Shown piece after piece: positions 35,120-47,987 of a stretch of 64,000 nt of DNA. The DNA comes from Mya arenaria (lineage: Eukaryota > Mollusca > Bivalvia > Myida > Myidae): NCBI RefSeq assembly GCF_026914265.1, contig NC_069124.1, positions 32,325,383-32,389,382 on the forward strand, given 5' to 3'. The notes below the pieces were generated by a model, which searched no databases, had not been told where the DNA came from, and saw nothing but the letters and a program-made list of their open reading frames with translations. Position 1 is the first letter of the stretch. Each line of letters opens with the position of its first letter. Both the position numbers and the translations under genes were made by a program.

Positions 35120-37690
35120 TATAACGAAAGGTACGCACATATATAGATCAATTGAAGTGGAGGCCACAGAGAAACATCAAATACTAATCAGTTTTCATGG
35201 TGAAATAAAAGTCTACTGACCCCACCAATGATTGGATACATAAGAAGAAAATATTAAGTGAAAGATTAAATTTATAGTGACTAACAATTTAAAAGTGTTC
35301 AACTAGTTTAAAGTGTTATTCAATTTTACTTGGTATTGTTAATCTTAAGTGAATTTAATAACAGAAGGGCTAGCCTAGTCCAGCATGTTTTTGCAAATAA
35401 TTTAACCATTGAGAAAGGCATTTTGAATGGTATTGATGTCTGGATTTAACATTATTTTCACATAACGTGTACTGATCTCAAACCTGTTGTTTTAGGGCAC
35501 ACAGCGAAATGAGGTGATTCTTGATTGCAATTTAAGTCAACATATTTCCTTAATAGTTTCGCCATTTTACTTTGAATCGTGGATAACTTCGCTATAGATT
35601 TTGACCTTTCTCCTTATACATTTCTCGAAAAATGTATAAGGCGGCATTGATATTGCGTTTATTACAGAATGCCTTAATAAGAAGGTGATAATGCTATTTA
35701 GTTGATAATTCATAATTCACCTTGTTTGTTATAATATATTGTAATAATCTACTGTTTGATGTTTTCCAACTTTGGAAATTTCACGATCTTTGTCGATTCG
35801 TACGCCATCTTGAATACACCCCATGACTGTCAACCAATCGGGTCATTTGACGAAATCTGAGTGATATTGTGCCGGGTCATTTTGGGTCAGGTAGAATGAC
35901 CATTATCGGGATATTTAACTATTTGAGCAAAAAACAACGTGAAATAATTGTTTCGGGACAGTGACATTGTGACCAATGCCTGCTTAGTATACATTACAAT
36001 GAAACGTAACAAAACAGAAGGATAAGTCCAGCCTGATTATTGAATAAATCACTTGCAGGCACTCAATTAACAGGCAGCGGATTTATACTGAATTGACATC
36101 CTTATACAGATTAATCTTTAAGTTATTCATTTACCATATATTTATTCCATGGGAAACATACCTACATTACTGTATTACTGTGTCATGCTTTGCCACCGCA
36201 ATTATTGAATTACGCGTTTTGCTTTTGACGGTGCCGCCGACTACTTTATATGTATCATTGCATCATTGTGTCATATATACATATATGACCGATACAGACA
36301 CTACCTATACGATTTATGATAATATATATAAATATTGCCGTAATTCAAAAATATTATGAATATAAACTTGATACACTTATTAATGACACATATTGAAAAT
36401 ACAAAACTTCTATCGCTCTAATATGGATATTTCATGAGTTTTTGCGCCAGTCATCAACTGTAAAACAGGCGAGCGTTCATGTGATTCTGTTATTTTCATT
36501 TTATTCAATTTGGTCCTTGTATATGCAGAAGAATGATTACATCCATCAGATATATGTTGATCTTATTACACTAGTACTTATAAATAGTACCTAGAATATA
36601 TAAATAACAGTAAGCGAAGAAAGGAAGGATAGGTCTAGAAGATGATAACGGTCAATGACGAGTCACTGTAGCGCCACATCGCCAGTGCAACGTATTCTCA
36701 CTGATATAATTTCTGGAACTAGGTTGGTATTCAATGCAGGTCTTAATTGAATCTAAGAAAGATGTAGTTAATGTGTTGCATGATATAAATAAAAACTTAT
36801 ACAGTGAATGATGTCAATCATGTATGACTGACTTAAGTACAATATGTTTTATGTGACATCGTTTGTTTTAGTCCCGAAACAAAAGGTGGTGACTCTTGTT
36901 ATGTAGGCTTCTTCAAATCGCTGATATAACATTGTTATTTCGCATTGAACAATGCATTTAAAGAAATGATATTAATAAAGTGATTAGACTTTTTCAATGA
37001 TATACCAGTGATCAGACAATCCATTCCTTGGGGTTGGGGTTGTGTGGGTTTTTTTTTCAAAATGATGCCGAAATCATATTGACAAGATAGTTCTGGATTT
37101 TTCATTCACAATCCAAATATTTCAACTTTTGGCGCTGTAACCTTGTCAAAAAAAGCCCAGAAATTATCCTCTTTTAAAAAGATGTTATTTATTGCAATAA
37201 CAATAGTGAGGCATTTAAGAATCGGTTAACACGTCAATAGCTTTACATGTTATGATGAGAGTAATGTTTGCAAATATATGTAACTCCCTATATCGGACAC
37301 CTATACAGAGCAAAACTATAGGGAGCCTAAGGGAAATCACTAAAACTTTAACTCTAAATATTCAGTCTCGTAACAATACAGACAGAAGGTATGTGTCAAA
37401 GTGAAAAGTTACATTTAATAAATACTTCTAGATGTACGCAATTATGTGTACTCTTCAAAGTGTACTTATTTTGTTTTAGGTTAGAGTTACTACACCAGAC
37501 GTTTTTGTATACATCATTAACGAAACTATCACTTTCGAATTAGTGTTACTAAATAGCTGAACACTCACTTATGTAACAGTAATTCTATGTAAAAGGTATC
37601 TCATACATGTTTGTTAAACGAGTAAATATTCATAACTAACTTTGCAATACAAAACGTTACATGATGAACGGATAGATCACAATACCCATG
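35120..37690. other. Non-coding, partly paralogous to unit A
   Basis: No gene seen. A small hairpin with 11-12-bp arms lies at 35612-35641 (CCTTATACATTT). From about 36440 to 37140 the sequence aligns loosely with 17880-18720 in A, marking where A-B similarity resumes. Confidence 0.5.
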
Positions 37691-37696
37691 TTATGC

Positions 37697-38020
37697 TTAG
37701 GACGCATACATGTCAAGTGATCTAACTAAAAATGCATTGTAAACATATATACTAATTTTTCTTTTTAGGTCTTTTTTATCAGATGTTATTAATTGCATAA
37801 ACTTTTGCATGTTTGGTCTACGTCTATAAAATAGTGGTATACATTCATGTCTTATATCAGAGTATAGGCCACATTCCAGAACAAAATGATATTCGTCTTC
37901 TAAGACTTGACATGTGTTACATTTCCTCTCTTCAACGGGTATAGGATTGGGCTTCGCCCATCTTCCACTCTCGATCATAAGTTTATGTGCAGATACACGT
38001 AACCTTTATAAACTAAATCG
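37697..38020 (-). pseudogene. C-terminal relic of a LINE-type reverse transcriptase
   Basis: The minus strand encodes the typical tail of non-LTR retrotransposon ORF2 proteins. RLRVSAHKLMIESGRW is followed by a zinc-knuckle-like CNTCQVLEDEYHFVLECGLY (C-x2-C-x8-H-x4-C), then RPNMQKFMQLITSD and a terminal basic stretch. A stop codon interrupts the frame just upstream (near 38006), and the rest of the element is not visible before the assembly gap. It is a dead 5'-truncated insertion. Confidence 0.75.
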
Positions 38021-38266
38021 AAACTTTTTAATACTGCATGAGATTAAGTAAGGTTGGATGTAAACATGCTATAATGTTATAAAACAATGCTCTACTAGGA
38101 AACTTCTAATCTTCCGTTCCAGTTTTGGATAAAATTATCATCAAGTCAAGAGGGATGATCGAATATAATCGAAAGCCGAACATCTGCTATTATCGATTAT
38201 GATCACCCTCGATCGTTTTTTTACTTAAAAACATACACTACATGTCGAGGGGTGAAATGCAAAAAG

Positions 38267-38366
38267 NNNNNNNNNNNNNNNNNNNNNNNNNNNNNNNNNN
38301 NNNNNNNNNNNNNNNNNNNNNNNNNNNNNNNNNNNNNNNNNNNNNNNNNNNNNNNNNNNNNNNNNN
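38267..38366. other. Assembly gap, 100 N
   Basis: Exactly 100 unknown bases, the usual placeholder for a scaffold join of unknown size. Order and distance of the sequences on either side are therefore uncertain. Confidence 1.
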
Positions 38367-38522
38367 TAAAAGTGATTATTATCGGTCTCATACTAGCTCA
38401 TATTGACAATTAGAGGATTGTTTTGAAGAAATAAAGTATTTTCTGATTTTGGGACCAGCGAATTCTAGTCCATTTAAAGGCGTCGTCACTATAAGTATCA
38501 TCCATGGCCAAGAGTGTAATAG

Positions 38523-38611
38523 GTTCATTTCGACCCGAGCGTAGGGTGTTTTGCGGAAACGAGGTTTACCGAGTTTCCGCAAAACACCCTGCGCGAGGGT
38601 CGGGATGAAAC
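38523..38611. repeat. Inverted repeat with 38-nt arms, MITE-like
   Basis: Arm 38523-38560 (with GGGTGTTTTGCGGAAAC) matches the complement of 38573-38611 with several mismatches and one extra base; the loop is about 12 bases. It is GC-richer than its flanks and lies 157 bases after the gap. Its form suggests a palindromic MITE. Confidence 0.75.
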
Positions 38612-39039
38612 TATCTTACACGAGCAGCTATGGTAGATGCTTTTTCTCCCACCTCAGTTAAAAATAATTAAGTGAAAATGTGTTTTTTGCTGGAACTCTT
38701 TTGTGCTTAGTGAAAATTATTGCGTATGGATATGCGACAATTCGTGGTTGTCATGGATATGCGCTCAGTGATTCCGATTATATTAATAGTCAAACAGGTC
38801 TTTAAATAGTCCTAAGGAGAGTGAAGCATTATTTCTTGAATGGTGCTTGAAAACTGTTTTCTGGTGACATTTGAAGCGAGAAATAATTAACTAGCGTTCT
38901 AAGTATTGCCACAAGACAAGGTTTCCATGATGCTACAGAAGACAGTCTTCAACAAGGGAGGTAAATACAATGTGGTGACCATAAAAAAGGAGTTCCATAC
39001 GGGCATTGTATCCTCGCCCGTGGTCTTTTTTTCACAACT

Positions 39040-39420
39040 CTTCGTCCGCACAGTAACTCGATAACGGTTTATCTTAGGTCTATCGAACTTTAGCGGTAGA
39101 TTTCCTTTAACGAGTAGGTCAAGGATACGGTCAACAGTCTTATGAAAATTCGTCCTCCTAGAAACTCTAGAACGGGTTGACCTAGAATCGACACTCTCAC
39201 TAGGTTTCCCTTGACCATTATATGACCCCTGCTAATTTTAAGGACAAAAGTTAAAGGTAAAAAGGTTAACAGTCTCATGAGATCTTTGGCCGCAAAATAA
39301 CTCGAGAAAGATTTGACCTAGAACCATGGACTTGAATGGTAGATTGCCATCAAACAGTAGATGACCCTTATTGTTTTTGGGGTTGGAAGGTCAATGATCA
39401 CGACTGACAGTATTAAGAAG
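39040..39420. repeat. Diverged tandem repeat of a dispersed family
   Basis: Two or three imperfect copies of a segment containing AACTCGAGAAAGATTTGACC, then a GGTAGATTgCC phrase and TAGATGACCCTTATTG, at about 39053-39240 and 39298-39400. GGTCAA phrases recur. The style matches dispersed repeats common in bivalve genomes, and related phrases occur near 20326 and 43300. Confidence 0.45.
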
Positions 39421-39597
39421 TTTGCCTTCGCAATAACTACAGATCAGTTTGATATTCGACCCTGAAACTTCATCATATGTTCATTGTTAGGTTGCCAATA
39501 ATTTCAAATCACGTGACACAAATATCCTCCCTTGTCGGAGTTACCGGAAGTATTCATCGTTTCGAACAATAAGCTTGCATTTTTGTTCTATTTCCAG

Positions 39598-42008
39598 TCC
39601 TCCGCATTCGGACAGTTCATATCATGTTGTCTGGTTGTTGCGTGTGTTTATTTCTACGTGACGCGTGTAGCACGTGCAGAGACCCGGATGGACAATATTG
39701 GAGTCATATGGCTCACGTGGTGTACAGTTCTTCAAATCACGCCATTGTTGGATGTTGTAAGGATTATATATTTGTTTTGTTTTTATTCATCCATTATTTA
39801 AATCAATATGATTATATATATAAATAAATAATATATTATTAGGCTCGCTCTGTGGCATTTTTTAGTGATTGGTTTATGCACTGGAGACGGAAATGATTGA
39901 TTTTAGCCTTTCGATTGTAAGTGAATGCACAGAAAAGTGTCATGGAAAATTAAGAATTAGAGAATGAAACTATTTTGACTACTGTAGAGTGATTTCGATT
40001 TATCTTTTGTTATTTTTTTCTTTTACCTAATTGGCAAAAGGTTTAAAAGAAATAATGTAATTTGTCGATTTCGATGCGTATAAACAAAGGCCCGGAGGAC
40101 AATAACTCCATATGTGTACATGCACTTAGATTTATTATACGCATATGTACAAGTTCCGTGATGACTTCTACATATGTGTGCATGCACCTAGATTTATTAT
40201 ACGCATATGCACGTGTTCTGTGATGACTTCTACATATGTGTGCATGCACTTAGATTTATTATACGCATATGTAAGTGTTCCGCGATTACTTCTACATATG
40301 TGTGCATGCACCTAGATTTATTATACTCATATGTCCGTGTTCCGTGATGACTTTTACATATGTGTGTATGCACCTAGATTTATTATACTCATATGTCCGT
40401 GTTCCGTGATGACTTCTACATATGTGTGCATGCACTTAGATTTATTATACACATATGTACGTGTTCCGTGATGACTTCTACATATGTGTGTATGCACCTA
40501 GATTTATTATACACATATGTCCGTATTCCGTGATGACTTCTACATATGTGTGCATGCACTTAGATTTATTATACACATATGTCCGTGTTCCGTGATGACT
40601 TCTACATATGTGTACATGAACCTAGATTTATCATACACATATGTCCGTGTTCCGTGATTACTTCTACATATGTGTGTATGCACCTAGATTTATTATACAC
40701 ATATGTCCGTGTTCCGTGATGACTTCTACATATGTGTACATGAACCTAGATTTATTATACTCATATGTCCGTGTTCCGTGATGACTTCTACATATGTGTG
40801 CATGCACCTAGATTTATTATACTCATATGTCCGTGTTCCGTGATGACTTCTACATATGTGTGTATGCACCTAGATTTATTATACTCATATGTCCGTGTTC
40901 CGTGATGACTTCTACATATGTGTGCATGCACCTAGATTTATTATACTCATATGTCCGTGTTCCGTGATGACTTCTACATATGTGTGCATGCACCTAGATT
41001 TATTATACTCATATGTCCGTGTTCCGTGATGACTTCTACATATGTGTGCATGCACCTAGATTTATTATACTCATATGTCCGTGTTCCGTGATGACTTCTA
41101 CATATGTGTGCATGCACTTAGATTTATTATACACATATGTAAGTGTTCCGTGATTACTTCTACATATGTGTGTATGCACCTAGATTTATTATACGCATAT
41201 GTAAGTTTACCGGGTTGACTTCTACACATGTGTACGTGGGTGTACATGTTGTATTTAAGCTTTAACATTTTTCTGACAGTATGACGCTCTCTTGACTTAA
41301 TTTGTTTTCCCGGGGTATATCAATTCATGTCAACCCTGCTTATTTCCGTCACCTATTACGACGTTTAAACTTATGTATTCCTCCATTCGAATTATGATGA
41401 AAATACTTTTTCACTCTTGAACCTATTCAACCGCATCTTTTATGTCTTGCATCAAAGTACGTCTTGTCGCCCCTGTGATGGCTCTAGTTTCAAGTCGGTT
41501 ATGATAAACATAATAACACTAGCTAATAGCTATTTTCCGACACATAACATGGATTATCCAATAACAAGCAAACAAGTCGTCTAAAAAGAGAGATAAATAA
41601 ATTTATACATGACATGTTGTAATAAAGTACAAGTATCTATTATAAATGCTTTTCAAAGTTCCAGCTCAAAATCGAGTTTTCAGCGTACATCTGACCATAG
41701 CAGAGTTTTCAGCGTACATCTGACCATAGCCGAGTTTTCAGCGTACATCTGACCATAGCCGAGTTTTCAGCGTACATCTGAACAGAGCAATGTGGTTATA
41801 ATTAGTTACGATTAGAATAGCTATGTTTTGCATAGTGAAAATGGTGACAGTACTACACATTCCAATTTCATTTAAATGGAAGTATTCTTTATCACAGACT
41901 ATTTGTTTATTACAGGCCCCTAACGTTGTTGGCGTGTTTTCATACGGTTGTCAGATGGCGGCAATTGCGGTTTACGGCAGGCAGCCTATCAAGACACGGA
42001 TAGACTAA
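39598..42008 (+). CDS. Two terminal exons of a small multi-pass membrane protein
   Basis: Exon 39598-39756 (159 nt) is bounded by TATTTCCAG and GTAAGG. It encodes two hydrophobic segments (FISCCLVVACVYFYVT and NIGVIWLTWCTVLQI) linked by a charged RVARAETRMD loop. Exon 41916-42008 is preceded by TTATTACAG, joins in phase 0, and encodes VVGVFSYGCQMAAIAVYGRQ and then TAA. The layout would suit the C-terminal half of a four-helix membrane protein, but I do not recognise a family. The 5' exons are not found; they may lie in or beyond the gap. The connecting intron contains the 62-bp minisatellite. No copy exists in unit A. Confidence 0.5.
40107..41240 (+). repeat. Minisatellite of 62-bp units, about 18 copies
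   Basis: The unit contains CTAGATTTATTATAC, CATATGTCCGTGTTCCGTG and ATGACTTCTACATATG with TGCATGCA-type palindromes. The most central copies are nearly identical, and the outer ones are more diverged (for example TATAAGT-, GCATATG- variants). This is the usual pattern of unequal exchange. Confidence 0.95.
41673..41788 (+). repeat. Short tandem repeat, 29 bp x 4
   Basis: Four copies of a unit with GAGTTTTCAGCGTACATCTG followed by ACCATAGC. The first three are almost identical and the fourth differs at its end. Confidence 0.95.
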
Positions 42009-42276
42009 TTACTGGCAAAACTCGCTATGTCAAAGTCATTTGGACCTCGGGGAATACTTCGAGAAAACGAACATTCGATGTAACCGAAATATAAAAAAGT
42101 GAATTACTTATTCCAAAACATCTAAAAAAGTTCGACATAAACAGAACATCGAGATAACAGAGTTCTACATAGCAAGTTTCCATTGTAGTAATTTTGATTA
42201 TTCAACGTCCTCAGGGTATCATCCATCTGGCTAGCATTGTTGTTTTATGGTGCTAACATGTTTCTAACATATCAGT

Positions 42277-42480
42277 TTAAAGGGGCTATACACCGGAATA
42301 TTCGAATGCAAGAAAAAAGAGAAAATTGTCAAACATTAACATACAATTTATATCGTTGTGTACAACGCATTGGATCTTGCTTACTACCACAGCGCCTTAG
42401 ACAAATTCATTTTTTCGCAGTTTTTGCGTATTTTCAATTCGAAATCTACAGGGTTTGTATACAACGTAAGTCCCAGTAGG
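42277..42480 (+). mobile_element. Fragment related to the TTAA-ended element in CHS B
   Basis: It starts TTAAAGGGGCTATACACCGG and shares GAGAAAATTGTC, TGTGTACAACGCATTG and CGCAGTTTTTGCGTATTTT-like phrases with the minus strand of 29218-29712. The tRNA-like part and right end are not evident, so it is a truncated or decayed copy. Confidence 0.55.
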
Positions 42481-42489
42481 TTTAAAACT

Positions 42490-43390
42490 AGAGTTCGTTT
42501 GTTTATCATCACATTCACCTGCTAAATTGCTTCCTAAAAGGACGAAGAGTCCAAGGAAGCGAAAAACTGCTGCGAAACAACATAGACACAGAGCCCGACA
42601 GATCAACATCGGTGATGAAACTATTGATGGAAACTTTTGAAAGAATTACACGCTGCTGAAATTGACAGAAAGTTAGATAAAACGCTTATTGACAGGTTAT
42701 TGTGTGAAAAGATCACGTGACTTGCAATGTGTTCGGAAATAAAAAAAAATCTGCGCATTTTTACGGAAACCATTTGAATGAGCGCTATTTTTAAACGGGG
42801 AAAATCTGCTGTGACTGCATATGAGCGGACACGATTGGTGCGTTTATTCTTGAAATCATGTATAATGGTGTGTTATCGGCCACATAATAGCGCGTTATGA
42901 CAATTCTAAGCTTGTTTTGAAAAATAGTGTTTGCCGATTTTTTCCGGACCATCTGGTCTAATCCCTGTGAGAAACCAAAATAGTTCCTTTTGCCAGAAAG
43001 GTTATTTGGTGTATTGTTTTGTGTTTTAAATTGTACATTTACCGGTATCTCTACTTTTGTTTTTATACAATGGCTAGTTTTATTTTGCTCCGTGCAGGTG
43101 TTTTATTAAACAGAAATATTGTTTATAGCGGTTCTCATCAAAGTAATGGTCCTCAAAATGATTAAAAATTGGCATAAAGAGCCTAGATATTTTATTTAGC
43201 ACTTATCTTAAAAGTATTTTGAGATAAAGAATCATAGACCTTCACAAACGTGTAAGTCTGCATGCGATATCAGTCTGCATGTGAACTCATTCATCTGGGT
43301 CAAGGCCAAGGTCACTGATGCTTAAAATTGTAAAAAAAAGTGTTTTACTCCTTATCTCTAGTTTAAATAAAACTAAAGTGATGACTATGG
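42490..43390. other. Distal end of unit B, non-coding
   Basis: No gene seen. The last 300 bases resemble 20100-20420 in A in order and wording (GGCATA..GAGCCT, GTCTGCAT, CAAGG(C/T)CAAGGTCAC). This fixes B as a unit of the same array. Confidence 0.5.
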
Positions 43391-44679
43391 TATGCTGGTC
43401 TACTTCGAGTTGATATGTTTCGAGGTAAAAAGTATGTTAGACCACGCTCACTCTAATTCAACCAATCGGCATTCGCTATTTCATTGCTCCTTTTCTCATA
43501 TACTCATTGTATAATCAGAAGTATATATACAACTCCTAAAACACGATTTCCTCGAGGCAAATTGGATCACATTTGATGAAGTTAAGCATGAAACCTTATT
43601 CATAGGCCAAGAAAATAATCTGTATTGTATCACCTATTTATACTTCTGTCATGGTCTAATAATAATCATTGAATATACTTTAATAGCAAACTGGAAACAC
43701 TATTCCATAGTGGAACAAAACTAAATGAGGTTTAAAGAAACGAATTCAGTGGAACCAGAGTAGCTAAACATTATTTTAGTTGATCTTTCCACTTTTTAAG
43801 ACGCTTAAATTTAGTTGTTACCTCTTGAGGTTTAGTTACATATTCAAAAAAGGTTCAATGCCATATACTTTTATCAGGAATTACGTTATAGTTTGTACAG
43901 GTCTCATTCCTCAATTGTACTGATTTATTATTTATATGCTGATAATGAAAACTTTAGGCATTTTGCACGTTTTATGGTTTGACCGTTCATCAGTAGGTAT
44001 CTGTTTCATACAGAAAGTCCAAGGATGGCGTTCTCAGCACCGAACGTGGTGTATCGTCCGATGTATAAATATCAAGTCAACTTATCACCAAAAGCCCCTC
44101 CCCCCCCCCTCTACTCTACACACTACACAAACCACTGTGCCATATTTAAAGAAATAACTGACTTGTGCATGATGCTGTTGGCATTTTAGATAGTTTTTAC
44201 GTATCTCTACTTGCGTTGGTAACTAGTTCAATGGCGGTTATTATACGTCCAAACAACAGTTAAAAATATTGAAAAAGCATTACATAACATTACATTTTCA
44301 GAGGTTACAAATCAAACATTTATTTGTAAGGCCATACCATGAACAAACAATGACCCTTTTTGATTTAAAAAATACAGATACGGTTCATGTCGATCTCAAT
44401 ATCAATTATATTTATGCAGAAAATGATATTCAATTTAGTTTTTTCGATACAGCAATTTCAGTTCTGGCAAATAGGTTAAAATCCTTGCCTTGCAATGTGT
44501 AAGGTAAACATTAATTCTCTAACCATAGAAAATTGAGTGATTGAGCCAAAGCCAAATACGCATTGTCTTCGGTATACAAAGTTAAATGGTATTTGGATTT
44601 TATGAGTCTTTATATTGAAGAACAAGAACCAAACCCCTCCTCCCTTGACGTTACGTGGTCTAAGTCGGAGAGACATCTC

Positions 44680-44748
44680 GTGGACGTATCTATGACAAAT
44701 AAACCCTCGCTACGCTCGGGTATATATATCTATCATAGATACGTCCAC
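44680..44748. repeat. Inverted repeat, copy C counterpart of 1291-1359
   Basis: The same 16-bp perfect arms and loop as in unit A. Confidence 0.6.
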
Positions 44749-44799
44749 TCGCTGTCTATCCTATACAAATTCACACTGCATTCACTGTCCTCTTGAATT

Positions 44800-47540
44800 T
44801 ATACTTGGTGAAAAGGATTTCGTCTAAGACATCAAATTTTATTAAAATATCAGTGTGTTTTTTTATTCCTACTTAAACAATTTTTATACAAGACATTAGT
44901 GTTTGCTCAATTTTAGCGATTGGAGTATTTGTGGCGATGTGTTATATAAGTTAATACATAACCTCTGCAATATTAAAATGAATGTCGAAGTTGCCGAAAC
45001 ATATTAAATATCGGAGATTGAAAATTACTTTAAAACTTCTCAGATGCTGCTGAACTAATTACCCTTGAAGACGTATGTACAACGATTCACGAAGCAAACG
45101 TTTAGTGATCACAGTAAGTTTTTGACTACCGGAGTGGGGGGCGTGGGGGGGGGGGGGGCGTTTTAGTAAAGGATTTTAGTAGTTTCTTCAATTATCGTAA
45201 ATCTGTTTTAAAGTCTCAAATGGCAAAACATCGATTTATTTTTAAACTTCGTTTTTATTTTCAATGTTGACAAAGTTTAATTCTCACAAATATGTAGTAA
45301 AATAGTGTAACTAAGATGATTTCAATTCACGACTAATTCGACTAAAATATTTATGAAAAAGCCCCTCGGATTAATTCCGATTCCCAAATTCATTTGCACA
45401 TCTGCCTAAAGCCGACTGTAATTCATTTTCATTTGAAAGGAACTTGCTCATGTTTTTGTAAAATGCACTTCTTTGTGTGATGGAATAAAGTGTGGCAAAT
45501 AATTAGGAGTGTTAAAACCAAGATATAGACGGCTGGAACCCTTCAACAAATGTTGATATATGCTCAAATATTCTCTTTGAAGACCACGATTTTAAACACC
45601 GTTAGTAACGCTTTTCAACAAAAGGCTTAAAGGTTGAGTTATTTTTATGTTTGAGTAGGAGTCCATGTGGGCGTGAGGTTTTGTTGTCAGTTTTCTTATT
45701 TTTCCTTGATTGTACCGGCGTGGGTCACACCCCACTAAAACAAGAATATCTTTTATATTTCAAGCACCGTATACTTCAAATTGGGTATCAGAGAGAAAAA
45801 TAGTTATAATATAAGTGTATTCAGATGCATTAACCGGGGAACAAACGTGAGCGAGTCCCTTTAAGTTACATGCGTGGCTAAATAGTACACTGTGTTTATT
45901 GTTGTTGTTTTTGACGACTTCTGGGAAAGGTTGCTCATTTTAATTCTTAAAATCATTTAAAGAATACTAACCTTTTACAAATATCTACATCGATTTATTT
46001 TAAGTTTTACAGAAAACAACAACATCATAACTTCAATTTAAATGAGTTCAAGGGTCTCAAGGCATTATTATGATAATACTATGAAAACTACAGGGACAAG
46101 CCCAGTTGTCGAAAACCCTGTTTAGATGCACCAGGCAAGTGCTAAAACGACAATGAACTAGAGACACAAACATGTAAACACCACATACACAAATACGAAC
46201 ACTTCAAACAGACCATTCAATATAAGTTCAATACGCATCTAATACGTTAATTTGACAATTATGAAATTAAAACCGTTATCATTTTGAACAATCTATTCCG
46301 AACGATTGCAAAGTTATGAGTGGAATTACATGTTGACTCTTATTTCTTTTCTGAAATCGTTAACAATATCATTCAATTGATAGGTCAGCGAAAAGCTAAA
46401 CTTATTAATTTACATGTATTCTTCAAAATATGTCTGAATAATAGCCACTTTAATAAAAAAAACATAATATTTGGTAGCAAAATCTCGCGAAACCTTGCAA
46501 AAATATTTTAATTTGAGAATAAACTAATCCTAAACTATATCCAGTTACTCCATATTTATGTGCACCCTTTGTTCGAGGTATGTGATTTGAATACTTTAGA
46601 GGATTGGCTGTTCCCAAAATCCTTAGTATGGAGGCCATAAAATAATGCAGGAAAGGAAGCAGCGCAAAAGGCTTAGCTAAGGAAATCAAAGTAATGAAGG
46701 TACTGCTGGATGTGATTTGGCTCATTAATATTACATTTTGACTTTCGTTTTATTCATGCCATAGGGTTATCCAAATACTGTTTTGAATCTTTTTTTAATG
46801 CTTCTTAAATAATATGGACGACATTAATATATGAATCATATTATTCATAGTATGTATATATATATTTTTTTTGTTTTTTCAATCACATATGATAACTAAA
46901 CAATAATTCATGTGAGTTTTTTAAATGGCGGTTTCCCTTTGCGCATTCATATTTAATCCATCTGTAAGTTTTCCATATGCTATACAGCTTTTTGAATATG
47001 ACATATAATTATAAGTATACTCTTTAGTATCTAATAAAAGCGAAACATTGTATTAAAATGTTAAAAATCTATATTATTGATACTTATATAAGTTTATTCT
47101 AAGGCAAAAAGTTGATTTAGTCGGAATAATTATTCAAGACTAAAATGTCTTGATCTATTCAAATTATTTTTTCCCGTAGATTTGTATCGTGGTTTCTATC
47201 CTTGATATGCCATTCATCAAATGAATCAGATCTGGGTATTTTGTTTATCCCATATCAACAATAATGTTCTGCATTGATAAGACATTGATGCAAATAGGCA
47301 TATAATCACACCATTATAATGTGTTTCATCTTTTCATACGAATTAAACAACTTTGTGAAATGAAATGATGTACCAAAATAGAAAATTTCAAATAAGGAAT
47401 AACGATCTTCAGGTAAATATGAATGCGGACTGTTACATAAGATGTCTTATAATATGCTATTTGGAATACACGTAATTAAGAATGTATTGAGTGGGTATCT
47501 AATACAAATGCCATATCAATAATGTAAAAAAGCAGTTATC
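44800..47540. other. Non-coding flank upstream of CHS copy C
   Basis: As 1410-4150 in unit A; no exon supported. The G-rich tract is at about 45135-45161. The TATA-like string is at 47567-47574, in the block conserved with B. Confidence 0.55.
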
Positions 47541-47987
47541 TCATAATGGAAAAACTATGAACAGTGTATTTAAGAGGATTTTAACGAACGGAATGCGAGT
47601 GAACAAACCCCGCGTACAATCAAAAATAAATAAATATTATAATAAAAACTATGCACAGATATAAAACATCAATACAAGATGTGATTAGTGGTCAAGTTCA
47701 CAATATGCATATATGAGCAATGTATGTATTATTAACTATGTAAGTTGTACAAGTCTAAATAAAATGTCTGTACTGTTCTGGTCTTTTCTGTTTGAATCTA
47801 AAACATACAGCTCCCAATCACGGTTAGTTTTGTGATCGCAGTAACAAATATGGAAATGGATTTAAAAAGATATGTCTAAAAGATAACTTCTTTTAAGCTG
47901 TTCTTGCCGAAATTGAGAGTGGGAAAAAAGCAACGACTGGGGTAGGCACCTTCTGGCCAGTCCACACCGCAGAGCACGCGGAGAAAG

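Larger units (their letters stand above)
22260..43390. repeat. Diverged paralogous unit B
   Basis: The same backbone as unit A: upstream flank, CHS gene with the same exon order, distal flank and terminal repeat phrase. It is strongly diverged, with intron sequences largely unalignable by eye. The distal parts 32.9-36.4 kb and 37.2-43.0 kb hold sequence absent from A. The true right border cannot be fixed, because position 43391 is simply where comparison with window position 1 begins. Confidence 0.8.

Noticed and set aside
40107-41240. Regular array that might be taken for a CRISPR
   Set aside because: Units are contiguous 62-bp tandem copies without unique spacers, in an intron-bearing animal genome.
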